The notes under the pieces were generated by a model, which did not search any database, was not told where the DNA came from, and worked only from the letters and a program-made list of their open reading frames with translations. 64,000 nt of DNA from contig NZ_MSJP01000058.1 of assembly GCF_014596525.1 (NCBI RefSeq), positions 1 to 64,000 of the forward strand, written 5' to 3'. Both the position numbers and the translations under genes were made by a program. Source of the DNA: Streptomyces sp. CBMA291 (GTDB lineage: Bacteria; Actinomycetota; Actinomycetes; Streptomycetales; Streptomycetaceae). The number at the start of each line of letters is the position of its first letter. Within the stretch, counting starts at the first letter, position 1. Shown here one piece after another: positions 55,986-63,987 of this stretch.

Positions 55986-57125
55986 ATGTTCCGCTTCCCC
56001 ACCGTCCCCGCGCTCCGCCGTTGCGTGGACCGGTGGACGCTCACCCCCCGGACGCTCGACACGATCGCCGCGTTCAGCGCCTTCGGCCTGATGGGGCTCG
56101 ACGTGCCGGGGCTCGCCCGCGCCGACAACTCCCTCACCGGGGTCACCGCCAGCCTGGTCCTGGCGGCCGGCGCGGCGACGCTGATGCTCCGGCGGCGACT
56201 GCCCTGGATATCCTTCGGCGTGGCGCTCGGCCTGATGGCCTGGCTGCACGAACTGACGATGATCCAGTTCACCCTCTACGCCCTCGGCCGCTACCGGGGC
56301 CGCCGCGCCGCCGTCGCCGCGACCCTGCTCTACGTCGCCGTCGCCTATGCCCTCTTCCAGACGCCCGGCTGGTCCCTCCGGCACGGCGACAGCCTCAGCG
56401 GCTTCCTGAGCCTGGTCGTCCCGATCGGGGTCCTCGCCTCGGGCGTCGGCGTCGCCGCGTACCGCCAGGACCTCGTCCGCGCCCTGGAGGTGCAGCGCCG
56501 CGAGGCCGCCGCCCGGCAGGCCGTCCAGGAGGAGCGGATCTCCGTCGGCCGGGACGTCCACGACCTGGTCGGCCGCGAACTGACCGTGCTCGCCGTCCGC
56601 GCCGAGGTCCTCGCCGTACGGGCCAGGGGGGAGGCGCACCAGCAGGACTTCGAGGAACTCGCGGACACCGCCCGGCGCGCGCACCTCATGCTCAACGAGA
56701 CGATCGTGCGCCGCGCCGACCGGGACGCGGCCACCCCCGGGCTCGACGGGCTCACCGGACTCGCCGAGGAGAGCGAGCGGATGGGCAGCCCCGTGGACCT
56801 GGTCATCGCCCCCGGGGCCAAGGCCCTCTCGCCGCTACGGCAGGCGGCCGTGCACCGGGTCGTCCAGGAGTGCCTGACGAACGCGGCCAAGCACGCCCCC
56901 GGCCTGCCGGTCGCGGTCACCATCACCGTCGACGGCCGCCATCTGCGCACCGAGGTCCGCAACCCCCTGCCGAAGACCCCGCCGGACCGGGCGCCCGTCT
57001 CCACCGGCACGGGCCTGTTCTCCATGGAGGAACGGGTCACGAGCATGGGCGGCACACTCCACGCCCGCCGCGAGGGCGACACGTACGCGGTGACGGCCCT
57101 GCTGCCGACGGGACTGCCGCACTGA
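55986..57125 (+). CDS. Orphan NarL-class membrane histidine kinase
   Basis: Kinase of 379 aa. The N-terminal ~150 residues hold four to five membrane helices (TLDTIAAFSAFGLMGLD, LVLAAGAATLML, ISFGVALGLMAWL, AVAATLLYVAVAYALF, LVVPIGVLASGVGVAAY). A HisKA_3 domain follows with His192 in SVGRDVHDLVGRELTVLAV, then an HATPase (HRVVQECLTNAAKHA, GTGLFSMEERV). NarL-class kinases normally pair with a LuxR-type regulator, but none is next to it. ATG 55986 is preceded by GATGAT six bases away, so it may be leaderless; GTG 55953 is an alternative start. Confidence 0.85.
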   Translation: MFRFPTVPALRRCVDRWTLTPRTLDTIAAFSAFGLMGLDVPGLARADNSLTGVTASLVLAAGAATLMLRRRLPWISFGVALGLMAWLHELTMIQFTLYALGRYRGRRAAVAATLLYVAVAYALFQTPGWSLRHGDSLSGFLSLVVPIGVLASGVGVAAYRQDLVRALEVQRREAAARQAVQEERISVGRDVHDLVGRELTVLAVRAEVLAVRARGEAHQQDFEELADTARRAHLMLNETIVRRADRDAATPGLDGLTGLAEESERMGSPVDLVIAPGAKALSPLRQAAVHRVVQECLTNAAKHAPGLPVAVTITVDGRHLRTEVRNPLPKTPPDRAPVSTGTGLFSMEERVTSMGGTLHARREGDTYAVTALLPTGLPH

Positions 57126-57170
57126 GAGACGACACGGGGGCCGACGGGGAGCCCGCCCCCCCCCCGCACT

Positions 57171-57380
57171 GCGAGACCCGTACGCGTAGTCCGGCGCTGG
57201 GAGGCCCGTACGCGCAGTCCCGCACTGGGAGTGCCCGTACGCGTGGTCCCGGGCCGGGAGTCCCGTACCGGCTCAGTCCCGCGCCGCGAGCCCCGTACCG
57301 GCGTAGTCCCCCACCGGGAGCCCCGCAGCCCGAAGCCCCCGCCGGGAGCCCCGTACCCGAAGCCCCCGCCGGGAGGCCCC
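57171..57380. repeat. About seven degenerate 27-30-bp tandem repeats
   Basis: Units resembling CCCGTACGCGTAGTCCCGCA + CCGGGAG run head to tail through the gap between the orphan kinase and the convergent MreB-like gene. They are progressively altered towards the right end. No gene or perfect hairpin is visible in the tract. Confidence 0.8.
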
Positions 57381-57382
57381 CC

Positions 57383-58405
57383 TCAGCGCACCGTCTCCGC
57401 CTTCCCCAGCACCCGCTGGAGCGAGTCGAAGTCCTCCACGCAGCGGCCCGAGCCGAGGGCCACGCAGTCCAGGGGGTCGTCCGCGACGAAGACCGGGATG
57501 CCGGTCGCCGAGGCCAGGCGCAGATCGAGGCCCGGCAGCAGCGCGCCGCCGCCGGTCAGCACGATGCCGTGCTCCATGACGTCGCCGGACAGCTCGGGCG
57601 GGCACTCCTCAAGGGTCACCCGGACGGCCGCGATGATCGCCTCGATCGGCTCGTCGAGCGCCGCCCGGATCTCCGGCACCGTCAGCTCCACCGTGCGCGG
57701 CAGCCCGCTGACCTTCTCCCGGCCCCGCACGGTGAACGTGCGCAGCTCCGCCTCCTCGCCGCCGGGCACCGGCCACGCCGTACCGATCGCCACCTTCACG
57801 TCCTCGGCGGTCCGCTCGCCGATGTACAGGGAGTGCGTCTTGCGCACGTAGTCGGTGATCGCCGCGTCGAGCCGGTCGCCGCCCACCCGCAGGGACTGGG
57901 CCGTGACGATCCCGCCGAGCGAGATCACCGCCACCTCGGTCGTACCGCCGCCGATGTCGACGACCATCGAGCCGCGCGGGTCGGAGACGGGCAGTCCCGC
58001 GCCGATCGCCGCCGCCATCGGCTCCTCGATCAGATGGACCGCGCGGGCACCCGCCGAGAGCGAGGCGTGCACGATGGCCCGCCGCTCGACCTGCGTCACC
58101 CCGCTGGGCACGCACACCACCATCCGGGTGCGGGGCCTGCGCCGCCCGGGGACGGCCTTGCGCACGAAGTGCCGGATCATCTCCTCAGCCGCCTCGTAGT
58201 CGCTGATCACGCCGTCCCGCAGCGGCCGGACGGCGGTGATCGAGCCGGGCGTGCGCCCGATGGTCTCCTTCGCCTCCGTGCCGACCGCGAGCGCCTGCCG
58301 GGAGCCCTCCTGTACCGCCACCACGGACGGCTCGTTGAGCACGATGCCCCGCCCGCGCGCGTAGAGGAGCGTATTGGCCGTGCCGAGGTCGATCCCTATG
58401 TCCAT
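57383..58405 (-). CDS. MreB/Mbl-like actin homologue (paralogue of mreB)
   Basis: MreB-family protein of 340 aa. [19 protein letters not shown] is phosphate loop 1, [19 protein letters not shown] phosphate loop 2, and [14 protein letters not shown] the adenosine motif. It parallels the mreB product at 61099 along its length but differs by a Pro/Arg-rich stretch (VPGRRRPRTR) where mreB has [10 protein letters not shown], and its N-terminus lacks the SFIGRDMA segment. The start is probably ATG 58405; TTG 58414, with GAGGGGG ahead, would add three residues. It is divergent from folC and has no mreC/D partners. Streptomyces use extra MreB/Mbl proteins in spore-wall assembly. Confidence 0.92.
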   Translation of the reverse strand: MDIGIDLGTANTLLYARGRGIVLNEPSVVAVQEGSRQALAVGTEAKETIGRTPGSITAVRPLRDGVISDYEAAEEMIRHFVRKAVPGRRRPRTRMVVCVPSGVTQVERRAIVHASLSAGARAVHLIEEPMAAAIGAGLPVSDPRGSMVVDIGGGTTEVAVISLGGIVTAQSLRVGGDRLDAAITDYVRKTHSLYIGERTAEDVKVAIGTAWPVPGGEEAELRTFTVRGREKVSGLPRTVELTVPEIRAALDEPIEAIIAAVRVTLEECPPELSGDVMEHGIVLTGGGALLPGLDLRLASATGIPVFVADDPLDCVALGSGRCVEDFDSLQRVLGKAETVR

Positions 58406-58504
58406 GATCGCCAATTTTGCCCCCTCGCGGCGGCCGACGGCCGCCCGAAGGTCCCGAAACGGACGGGACCATGGTCCTGTCGCTCGTGTCACGGGGTCGC
58501 TCCG

Positions 58505-58516
58505 TAGACTGGGCCC
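58505..58516 (+). promoter_or_regulatory. -10 box of leaderless folC
   Basis: TAGACT (58505-58510), GGGCCC, then GTG 58517. The arrangement is the same as at valS. Confidence 0.6.
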
Positions 58517-60025
58517 GTGAGTGAGCCCCGCGACCCGTCCGACACGCCCGACGCGTTCGACGACATCGTCGACGCCGAAACCCATCGCGATCCCGACCTG
58601 GCGGTGATCGAGGCCGGCAGCCGCACCCTGCGCACCCAGGCCGGACCGCCGGCGGGCGACCCCGTGCCGAGCCGTCCCGAGGACCCCGAGCTGGACCGGG
58701 CGCTCCGCGAGGTCGAGACCGAACTGTCCACCCGCTGGGGCGAGACCAAGCTGGAGCCCTCGGTCACCCGGATCGCCGCCCTGATGGACGTCCTCGGCGA
58801 GCCGCAGCGCGCGTACCCCTCGATCCACATCACCGGCACCAACGGCAAGACGTCCACGGCCCGCATGATCGAGGCGCTGCTCGGCGCCTTCGAGCTGCGC
58901 ACCGGCCGGTACACCTCGCCGCACGTGCAGACCATCACCGAGCGGATCAGCCTCGACGGCGCCCCGATCTCCGCCGAGCGCTTCATCGAGACGTACCAGG
59001 ACATCAAGCCGTACGTGGAGCTGGTCGACGCCCGGGAGGAGTACCGCCTCTCCTTCTTCGAGGTCATCACCGCGATGGCGTACGCGGCCTTCGCCGACGC
59101 CCCGGTCGACGTGGCCGTCGTCGAGGTCGGCATGGGCGGCACCTGGGACGCGACCAACGTCATCGACGGGACCGTCGCCGTCGTCACCCCGATCGACCTC
59201 GACCACACCGACCGGCTCGGGAACACGACCGGCGAGATCGCCGGCGAGAAGGCCGGGATCATCAAGCAGGACGCGACCGTCATCCTGGCCCAGCAGCCGG
59301 TGGACGCGGCGCAGGTGCTGCTCAAGAAGGCCGTCGGGGCGGACGCCACCGTGGCCCGCGAGGGCATGGAGTTCGGCATCGTCTCCCGGGAGGTCGCCGT
59401 CGGCGGGCAGCTGCTCACCCTGCGCGGGCTCGGCGGCGAGTACGACAACCTCTTCCTGCCGCTGCACGGCGCCTACCAGGCGCACAACGCGGCCGTGGCG
59501 CTCGCCGCCGTCGAGGCCTTCTTCGGGATCGGCGCCCAGCACGTCAGGACCCTGGACGTGGACACCGTCCGGCAGGCCTTCGCCCGGGTCGCCTCGCCCG
59601 GCCGCCTGGAGATCGTCCGTTCCTCCCCGACCGTGATCCTGGATGCCGCGCACAACCCGCACGGCGCACGGGCCACCGCCGAGGGCATCGGCGAGGCCTT
59701 CGGCTTCTCCCGGCTCATCGGCGTGGTGTCGACCAGCGGCGACAAGGACGCCCGGGGCCTGCTCGAAGCCTTCGAGCCGATCTTCGCGGAGGTCGTGATC
59801 ACCGCGAACTCCACCCCGAGGGCCACCGACGTGGACGCGCTCGCCGCGATCGCGGTCGAGGTCTTCGGCGAGGACCGGGTCGTCGTCGAGCCGAGGCTGC
59901 CCGACGCCATCGAGGCCGCCATCACCCTTGCCGAGGAGGACGCCGAGTACGGCGGCGCGGGCGTCCTTGTGACCGGTTCGATCTTCACGGTCGGCGATGC
60001 CCGGCTGCTGCTGCGAAGGGGCTGA
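58517..60025 (+). CDS. Folylpolyglutamate/dihydrofolate synthase FolC
   Basis: Mur-ligase-family enzyme of 502 aa that adds glutamate to (dihydro)folates. The P-loop is ITGTNGKTSTA (about 105-115), the folate-loop region is RYTSPHVQTITERIS, and DLDHTDRLGNTTGEIAGEKAGI is the conserved central motif. DAAHNPHGARA marks the C-terminal domain. The N-terminal ~70 residues form an acidic extension seen in Streptomyces FolC. GTG 58517 is leaderless. It is followed after five bases by a DUF4233 gene. Confidence 0.95.
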   Translation: MSEPRDPSDTPDAFDDIVDAETHRDPDLAVIEAGSRTLRTQAGPPAGDPVPSRPEDPELDRALREVETELSTRWGETKLEPSVTRIAALMDVLGEPQRAYPSIHITGTNGKTSTARMIEALLGAFELRTGRYTSPHVQTITERISLDGAPISAERFIETYQDIKPYVELVDAREEYRLSFFEVITAMAYAAFADAPVDVAVVEVGMGGTWDATNVIDGTVAVVTPIDLDHTDRLGNTTGEIAGEKAGIIKQDATVILAQQPVDAAQVLLKKAVGADATVAREGMEFGIVSREVAVGGQLLTLRGLGGEYDNLFLPLHGAYQAHNAAVALAAVEAFFGIGAQHVRTLDVDTVRQAFARVASPGRLEIVRSSPTVILDAAHNPHGARATAEGIGEAFGFSRLIGVVSTSGDKDARGLLEAFEPIFAEVVITANSTPRATDVDALAAIAVEVFGEDRVVVEPRLPDAIEAAITLAEEDAEYGGAGVLVTGSIFTVGDARLLLRRG

Positions 60026-60030
60026 ACCCG

Positions 60031-60396
60031 ATGCGTACGCTCTGTTCCTCGACGCTCATCGGCGAGTTCTTCGTCATCGGCTTCGCCGGTCTGGTGGCGA
60101 TGAAGGACGACGGCATGTCCGGCTCCACCGTCTGGTGGGTCTGCGGCGTGGCCATGGTCCTCTCGGTGCTGCTGTGCGGGATGCTCGGCCGGCCGGGCGG
60201 GGTGCAGCTCGGCTGGGCCCTTCAGATCGGCCTGATCCTCAGTGGCTTCTTCGTCCCGACGATGTTCTTCCTCGGCGCGGTCTTCGCCGGTCTGTGGTGG
60301 GCCTCGGTGCACTACGGGCGCCGGATCGACGACATCAAGGCCCGCTGGGCCGAGTCGCACGCCGCCGGGGCCTCGGCAGGGCCTGACGCTGCGTAA
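60031..60396 (+). CDS. DUF4233 membrane protein
   Basis: Protein of 121 aa with four predicted helices (STLIGEFFVIGFAGLVAM, VWWVCGVAMVLSVLLC, LGWALQIGLILSGFFVP, MFFLGAVFAGLWWASV) and a short hydrophilic tail. It matches the DUF4233 pattern (RTLCSSTLIGEFFVIGFAGL) that regularly follows folC in actinobacteria. The start lies five bases after folC, so both are one transcript, ended by the hairpin at 60401. The biochemical role is unknown. Confidence 0.9.
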   Translation: MRTLCSSTLIGEFFVIGFAGLVAMKDDGMSGSTVWWVCGVAMVLSVLLCGMLGRPGGVQLGWALQIGLILSGFFVPTMFFLGAVFAGLWWASVHYGRRIDDIKARWAESHAAGASAGPDAA

Positions 60397-60400
60397 TCGA

Positions 60401-60433
60401 GGGACCTCCGGGGCCTGTAGCCTCGGAGGTCCC
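60401..60433. terminator. Hairpin between the folC unit and ndk
   Basis: GGGACCTCCG and CGGAGGTCCC form a perfect 10-bp stem with a 13-base loop. The loop contains TGTAGCCT, a possible -10 for ndk, so terminator and promoter may overlap. Confidence 0.65.
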
Positions 60434-60462
60434 GCACATCGCTTTTCCGAAGGAGTTCCCCC

Positions 60463-60876
60463 GTGAGCCAGCGCACGCTCGTCCTGCTCAAGCCCGACGC
60501 CGTCCGCCGTGGCCTGGTCGGCGAGATCATCGGCCGTATCGAGCGCAAGGCCGGCTGGAGCCTGGCGGCCCTGGAGCTGCGCGAGCTGGACCAGGACACC
60601 CTGGAACTGCACTACGGCGAGCACAAGGGAAAGCCCTTCTACGAGCCGCTGATGGGCTTCATGGCCTCGGGCCCGATCGTCGCGCTCGTCGTCGAGGGCG
60701 AGCGGGTCATCGAGGGCGTCCGTCAGCTGGCGGGCCCGACGGACCCGATCGCCGCCGCGCCGGGCTCGATCCGGGGCGACTACGGGACCATCGTCCGGGA
60801 GAACCTGATCCACGCCTCCGACTCCGAGGAGTCGGCCCTCCGCGAGCTGAAGATCTTCTTCCCCGGTCTCGTCTGA
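60463..60876 (+). CDS. Nucleoside-diphosphate kinase
   Basis: Ndk of 137 aa that balances NTP pools by phosphate transfer through His117 (ENLIHASDS). RTLVLLKPDAVRRGLVGEII at the N-terminus and GSIRGDYG before the active site are the family signatures. GTG 60463 has AAGGAG seven bases ahead. A 12-bp hairpin follows. Ndk lies directly upstream of the mre operon in this order, with its own terminator. Confidence 0.97.
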   Translation: MSQRTLVLLKPDAVRRGLVGEIIGRIERKAGWSLAALELRELDQDTLELHYGEHKGKPFYEPLMGFMASGPIVALVVEGERVIEGVRQLAGPTDPIAAAPGSIRGDYGTIVRENLIHASDSEESALRELKIFFPGLV

Positions 60877-60916
60877 CCGCTGCTGACCGGGCGTCAGCCG
60901 AACGCAGGACCCTGGT

Positions 60917-60945
60917 GGGGCGACCGAAGGAATTTCGGTCGCCCC
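60917..60945. terminator. Hairpin after ndk
   Basis: GGGGCGACCGAA and its complement form a perfect 12-bp stem around GGAAT. Confidence 0.88.
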
Positions 60946-60988
60946 CCGGCATATGAAACGCGATCCCGGGAACGGATCGCCGCGTCCT

Positions 60989-61012
60989 TCCGTCCCCTGT
61001 ACAGGGGACGGA
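60989..61012. promoter_or_regulatory. 24-bp perfect palindrome upstream of mreB
   Basis: The sequence is exactly self-complementary, with centre CCCCTGTACAGGGG and outer arms TCCGT/ACGGA. It has no loop, so it reads better as a DNA operator than as a terminator. It lies 87 bases before the mreB ATG, in the promoter region of the mre operon. I cannot name the regulator. Confidence 0.6.
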
Positions 61013-61098
61013 CCACCGCGCGGCAGCGTCGCGGGCGGCACTACGATGGAAAACTCCACGCCGCACCACTCTCAGCCATGGGAAACAAGGGGAACTCA

Positions 61099-62118
61099 AT
61101 GTCGTTCATCGGCCGTGACATGGCTGTCGACCTCGGGACCGCCAACACGCTGGTGTACGTCAGAGGCCGGGGCATCGTTCTGAACGAGCCGTCCGTCGTC
61201 GCGATCAACACCAACACCGGTGGCATCCTCGCGGTCGGTGCCGAGGCGAAGAAGATGATCGGCCGGACCCCCGGCAACATCGTCGCGGTGCGTCCCCTGA
61301 AGGACGGCGTGATCGCCGACTTCGAGATCACCGAGCGGATGCTCCGCTACTTCATCCTCAAGATCCACAAGCGGCGTTACCTGGCCCGTCCCCGGGTCGT
61401 CGTCTGCGTGCCCTCCGGCATCACGGGCGTGGAGCGCCGTGCCGTCATCGAGGCCTCGACCCAGGCGGGCGCCCGTCAGGTGCACATCATCGAGGAGCCC
61501 ATGGCGGCGGCCATCGGTGCGGGCCTCCCGGTCCACGAGGCCACCGGCAACATGGTCGTGGACATCGGCGGCGGCACCACCGAGGTCGCCGTGATCTCCC
61601 TCGGCGGAATCGTCACGGCACAGTCGATCCGGGTCGCGGGCGACGAGCTGGACAACGCGATCATCCAGCACATCAAGAAGGAGTACTCGCTCCTCCTCGG
61701 CGAGCGCACCGCCGAACAGATCAAGATCACCATCGGTTCGGCGTACGACCTCGAACAGGACGAGCACACCGAGATCCGGGGCCGCGACCTCGTCTCCGGG
61801 CTCCCCAAGACCGTCGTCATCTCCGCCGCCGAGGTCCGCAAGGCCATCGAGGAGCCGGTCAACGCGATCGTCGACGCGGTGAAGACCACCCTCGACAAGT
61901 GCCCGCCGGAGCTTTCCGGTGACGTCATGGACCGGGGCATCGTTCTCACCGGTGGCGGCGCCCTGCTCCGGGGTCTCGACGAGCGCCTCCGCCGCGAGAC
62001 CGGGATGCCCATCCACATCGCCGAGGACCCGCTGGACTCGGTGGCCCTCGGCTCCGGCAAGTGCGTGGAGGAGTTCGAGGCCCTCCAGCAGGTGCTGGAC
62101 GCCCAGCCGCGCCGCTGA
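61099..62118 (+). CDS. Rod-shape/spore-wall determinant MreB
   Basis: Bacterial actin of 339 aa. [17 protein letters not shown] is phosphate loop 1, [19 protein letters not shown] phosphate loop 2, and [15 protein letters not shown] the adenosine motif. The N-terminal SFIGRDMA helps membrane binding. ATG 61099 has AAGGGGAA seven bases upstream and is preferred over ATG 61078. In Streptomyces MreB assembles at sporulation septa and is needed for thick spore walls rather than for vegetative rod shape. It is the first gene of the mreB-C-D cluster. Confidence 0.97.
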   Translation: MSFIGRDMAVDLGTANTLVYVRGRGIVLNEPSVVAINTNTGGILAVGAEAKKMIGRTPGNIVAVRPLKDGVIADFEITERMLRYFILKIHKRRYLARPRVVVCVPSGITGVERRAVIEASTQAGARQVHIIEEPMAAAIGAGLPVHEATGNMVVDIGGGTTEVAVISLGGIVTAQSIRVAGDELDNAIIQHIKKEYSLLLGERTAEQIKITIGSAYDLEQDEHTEIRGRDLVSGLPKTVVISAAEVRKAIEEPVNAIVDAVKTTLDKCPPELSGDVMDRGIVLTGGGALLRGLDERLRRETGMPIHIAEDPLDSVALGSGKCVEEFEALQQVLDAQPRR

Positions 62119-62172
62119 CGGACCCCGCCGGGCAGGACAACCGAACCACGAGGAAAGGCACGGCCGCCGCAC

Positions 62173-63303
62173 GTGAGGGACACACGAGAGAGCCGTCTGC
62201 TCCTGGTGCTGCTGATCGTCATCGCGTTCGCACTGATCACGGTGGACATCCGGGGCGGCAAGGAGTCACCCGTCGACGGTGCCCGGCAGGCCGCGGCGGC
62301 GGTCTTCGGGCCCGTCGAGAACGGAGTGGCCGCCGCCGTCGACCCCATCGGCAACGCCATAGGAGCCGTACGGGACTCCGGCGAGCGGCACACCCGCATC
62401 GCCGCCCTGGAGAAGGAGAACGCCGAACTCAAGGCCCGGCTCGGCAGCGACGACCGCAACCGCAACCGGATCCGCGAGCTGGACGCCATGCTCAAGACGG
62501 CAGGCGCCGGACAGTACGGCATCAAGGGCGCGCAGGTCATCGCCATAGGAGCGGCCCAGGGCTTCTCCTGGACCGTCACCATCGACGTCGGCGCCCGGGA
62601 CGGCATCGCCCGGGACATGACCGTGCTCAACGGCTCCGGGCTCGTCGGCCGGGTCACCACGGTCGGCCCCTCCACCTCCACGGTCCTCCTGGCCAACGAC
62701 CCCGACTTCACCGTCGGCACCCGGATGGAGAAGTCCGACGAACTCGGCTTCGCCACCGGGCAGGGCGACCGGCCGCTGCTCGTCCAACTGCTCAACGGCA
62801 AGGCCAAGGTGAAGGCGGGCGACCGGCTCGTCACCTTCGGCTCGCGCGCCGACAAGCCGTTCGTGCCCGGCGTCCCGGTCGGCGAGGTCGTCCGCGTCGA
62901 CCCCGCCGGAGGCGGTCTGACCCGCAACATCTACGTACGCCCGTACGTCGGCTTCACCAAGCTCGACATCGTCGGCGTGGTCGTCCAGGCGCCCCGCTCC
63001 GACCCGCGCGACATGGTCCTGCCGCAGAAGCCGAAGCCCGCGCCGACGGTGACGGTCACGGTGACGGCGACCCCGCCGGGGAACGCGCAGCCGCAGACCG
63101 CAGGGGAGCAGCCCCTCGGCCAGGACGGCGACCCGCAGGCCAAGCCGGACCTGCAGGCCCCGAAGCCGGATCCGCGGGCCCCGAAGCCGGACCCGCGGAA
63201 CCAGAAGCCACCGCAGCCCCAGCCGAACCAGCAGCCACCGGGGAATCAGCAGGCCCCGCAGGACCAGCAGCCCCCGCAGGACCAGGAGGACGCGACACCG
63301 TGA
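62173..63303 (+). CDS. Cell-shape determinant MreC
   Basis: Protein of 376 aa. One membrane helix near the N-terminus (LLLVLLIVIAFALITV) is followed by a coiled coil (RIAALEKENAELKARL, about 75-90) and the two-lobed MreC beta domain (about 115-280). A ~90-residue Pro/Gln/Lys tail (repeated APKPDPR) closes the protein. It links MreB inside to wall synthases outside. The GTG start lies 54 bases after mreB, with AGGAAAGG at longer than normal spacing. The stop overlaps the mreD start by four bases (GTGA). Confidence 0.95.
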   Translation: MRDTRESRLLLVLLIVIAFALITVDIRGGKESPVDGARQAAAAVFGPVENGVAAAVDPIGNAIGAVRDSGERHTRIAALEKENAELKARLGSDDRNRNRIRELDAMLKTAGAGQYGIKGAQVIAIGAAQGFSWTVTIDVGARDGIARDMTVLNGSGLVGRVTTVGPSTSTVLLANDPDFTVGTRMEKSDELGFATGQGDRPLLVQLLNGKAKVKAGDRLVTFGSRADKPFVPGVPVGEVVRVDPAGGGLTRNIYVRPYVGFTKLDIVGVVVQAPRSDPRDMVLPQKPKPAPTVTVTVTATPPGNAQPQTAGEQPLGQDGDPQAKPDLQAPKPDPRAPKPDPRNQKPPQPQPNQQPPGNQQAPQDQQPPQDQEDATP

Positions 63304-63968
63304 AGTTCAACCGCATCCTCCTCTCCGGCACCCTGATCGTCGTCGCCATGGTCGTCCAGGTCTCCGTCCTGGCCCGGCTCCAGCTCCCCGGCGCCGTCCC
63401 CGACCTGGTCCTGCTGACCGTCGTCGGCCTCGCCCTGGTCTACGGACACGTCAGCGGCGCCCTCGTCGGCTTCGCCGCGGGCCTCCTCGCCGACCTCGCC
63501 CCGCCCGCCGACCACGCCGCCGGACGGTACGCCCTCGTGCTCTGCCTCGTCGGCTACCTCGTCGGCCTCGCCAGGCCCGAGAACGGCCGGCTGACCTCCG
63601 CGACCGGCCCGATGACCGTCGTCGTCGCCGCGGCCATCGGCTCCACCCTGCTGTACGCGGGTGTCGGCGCCCTCGTCGGCGACACCGCAGCCCGCCATGT
63701 CGGCCTGGGCTTCCTGCTGTTCACCGCGGCCCTCTACGACCTGCTCCTCGCGCCCTTCACGGTGCCGCTCATCATGGCGCTGGCCCGCCGCGCGGAGAAC
63801 GATCCGCTCGCCGACGCGGGCGGCGGCAACGGCGCCGACGTCGCCTCCGGCTGGCTCTCCTCCGGCACCGGTCTGAGGATCGGCGGCCAGCGCGGCGGAC
63901 TGCGCGTGAAGGCCGCCAAGGGCCGCGCCTCACGCGCCGGGCGCATCAAGGGAGTCAAGCGACTGTGA
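63300..63968 (+). CDS. Cell-shape determinant MreD
   Basis: Integral membrane protein of 222 aa with about five to six helices (ILLSGTLIVVAMVVQVSVLA, LVLLTVVGLALVYGHVSGALVGFAAGL-like, YALVLCLVGYLVGLA, MTVVVAAAIGSTLLYAGVGA, LFTAALYDLLLAPFTVPLIM). A long basic C-terminal tail (RVKAAKGRASRAGRIKGVKRL-like) is typical of Streptomyces MreD. The GTG at 63300 overlaps the mreC stop, so translation is coupled. It works in one complex with MreC and the PBP2 expected next. Confidence 0.94.
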   Translation: MKFNRILLSGTLIVVAMVVQVSVLARLQLPGAVPDLVLLTVVGLALVYGHVSGALVGFAAGLLADLAPPADHAAGRYALVLCLVGYLVGLARPENGRLTSATGPMTVVVAAAIGSTLLYAGVGALVGDTAARHVGLGFLLFTAALYDLLLAPFTVPLIMALARRAENDPLADAGGGNGADVASGWLSSGTGLRIGGQRGGLRVKAAKGRASRAGRIKGVKRL

Positions 63969-63987
63969 CCGAGGGGGCACCGGCGGT

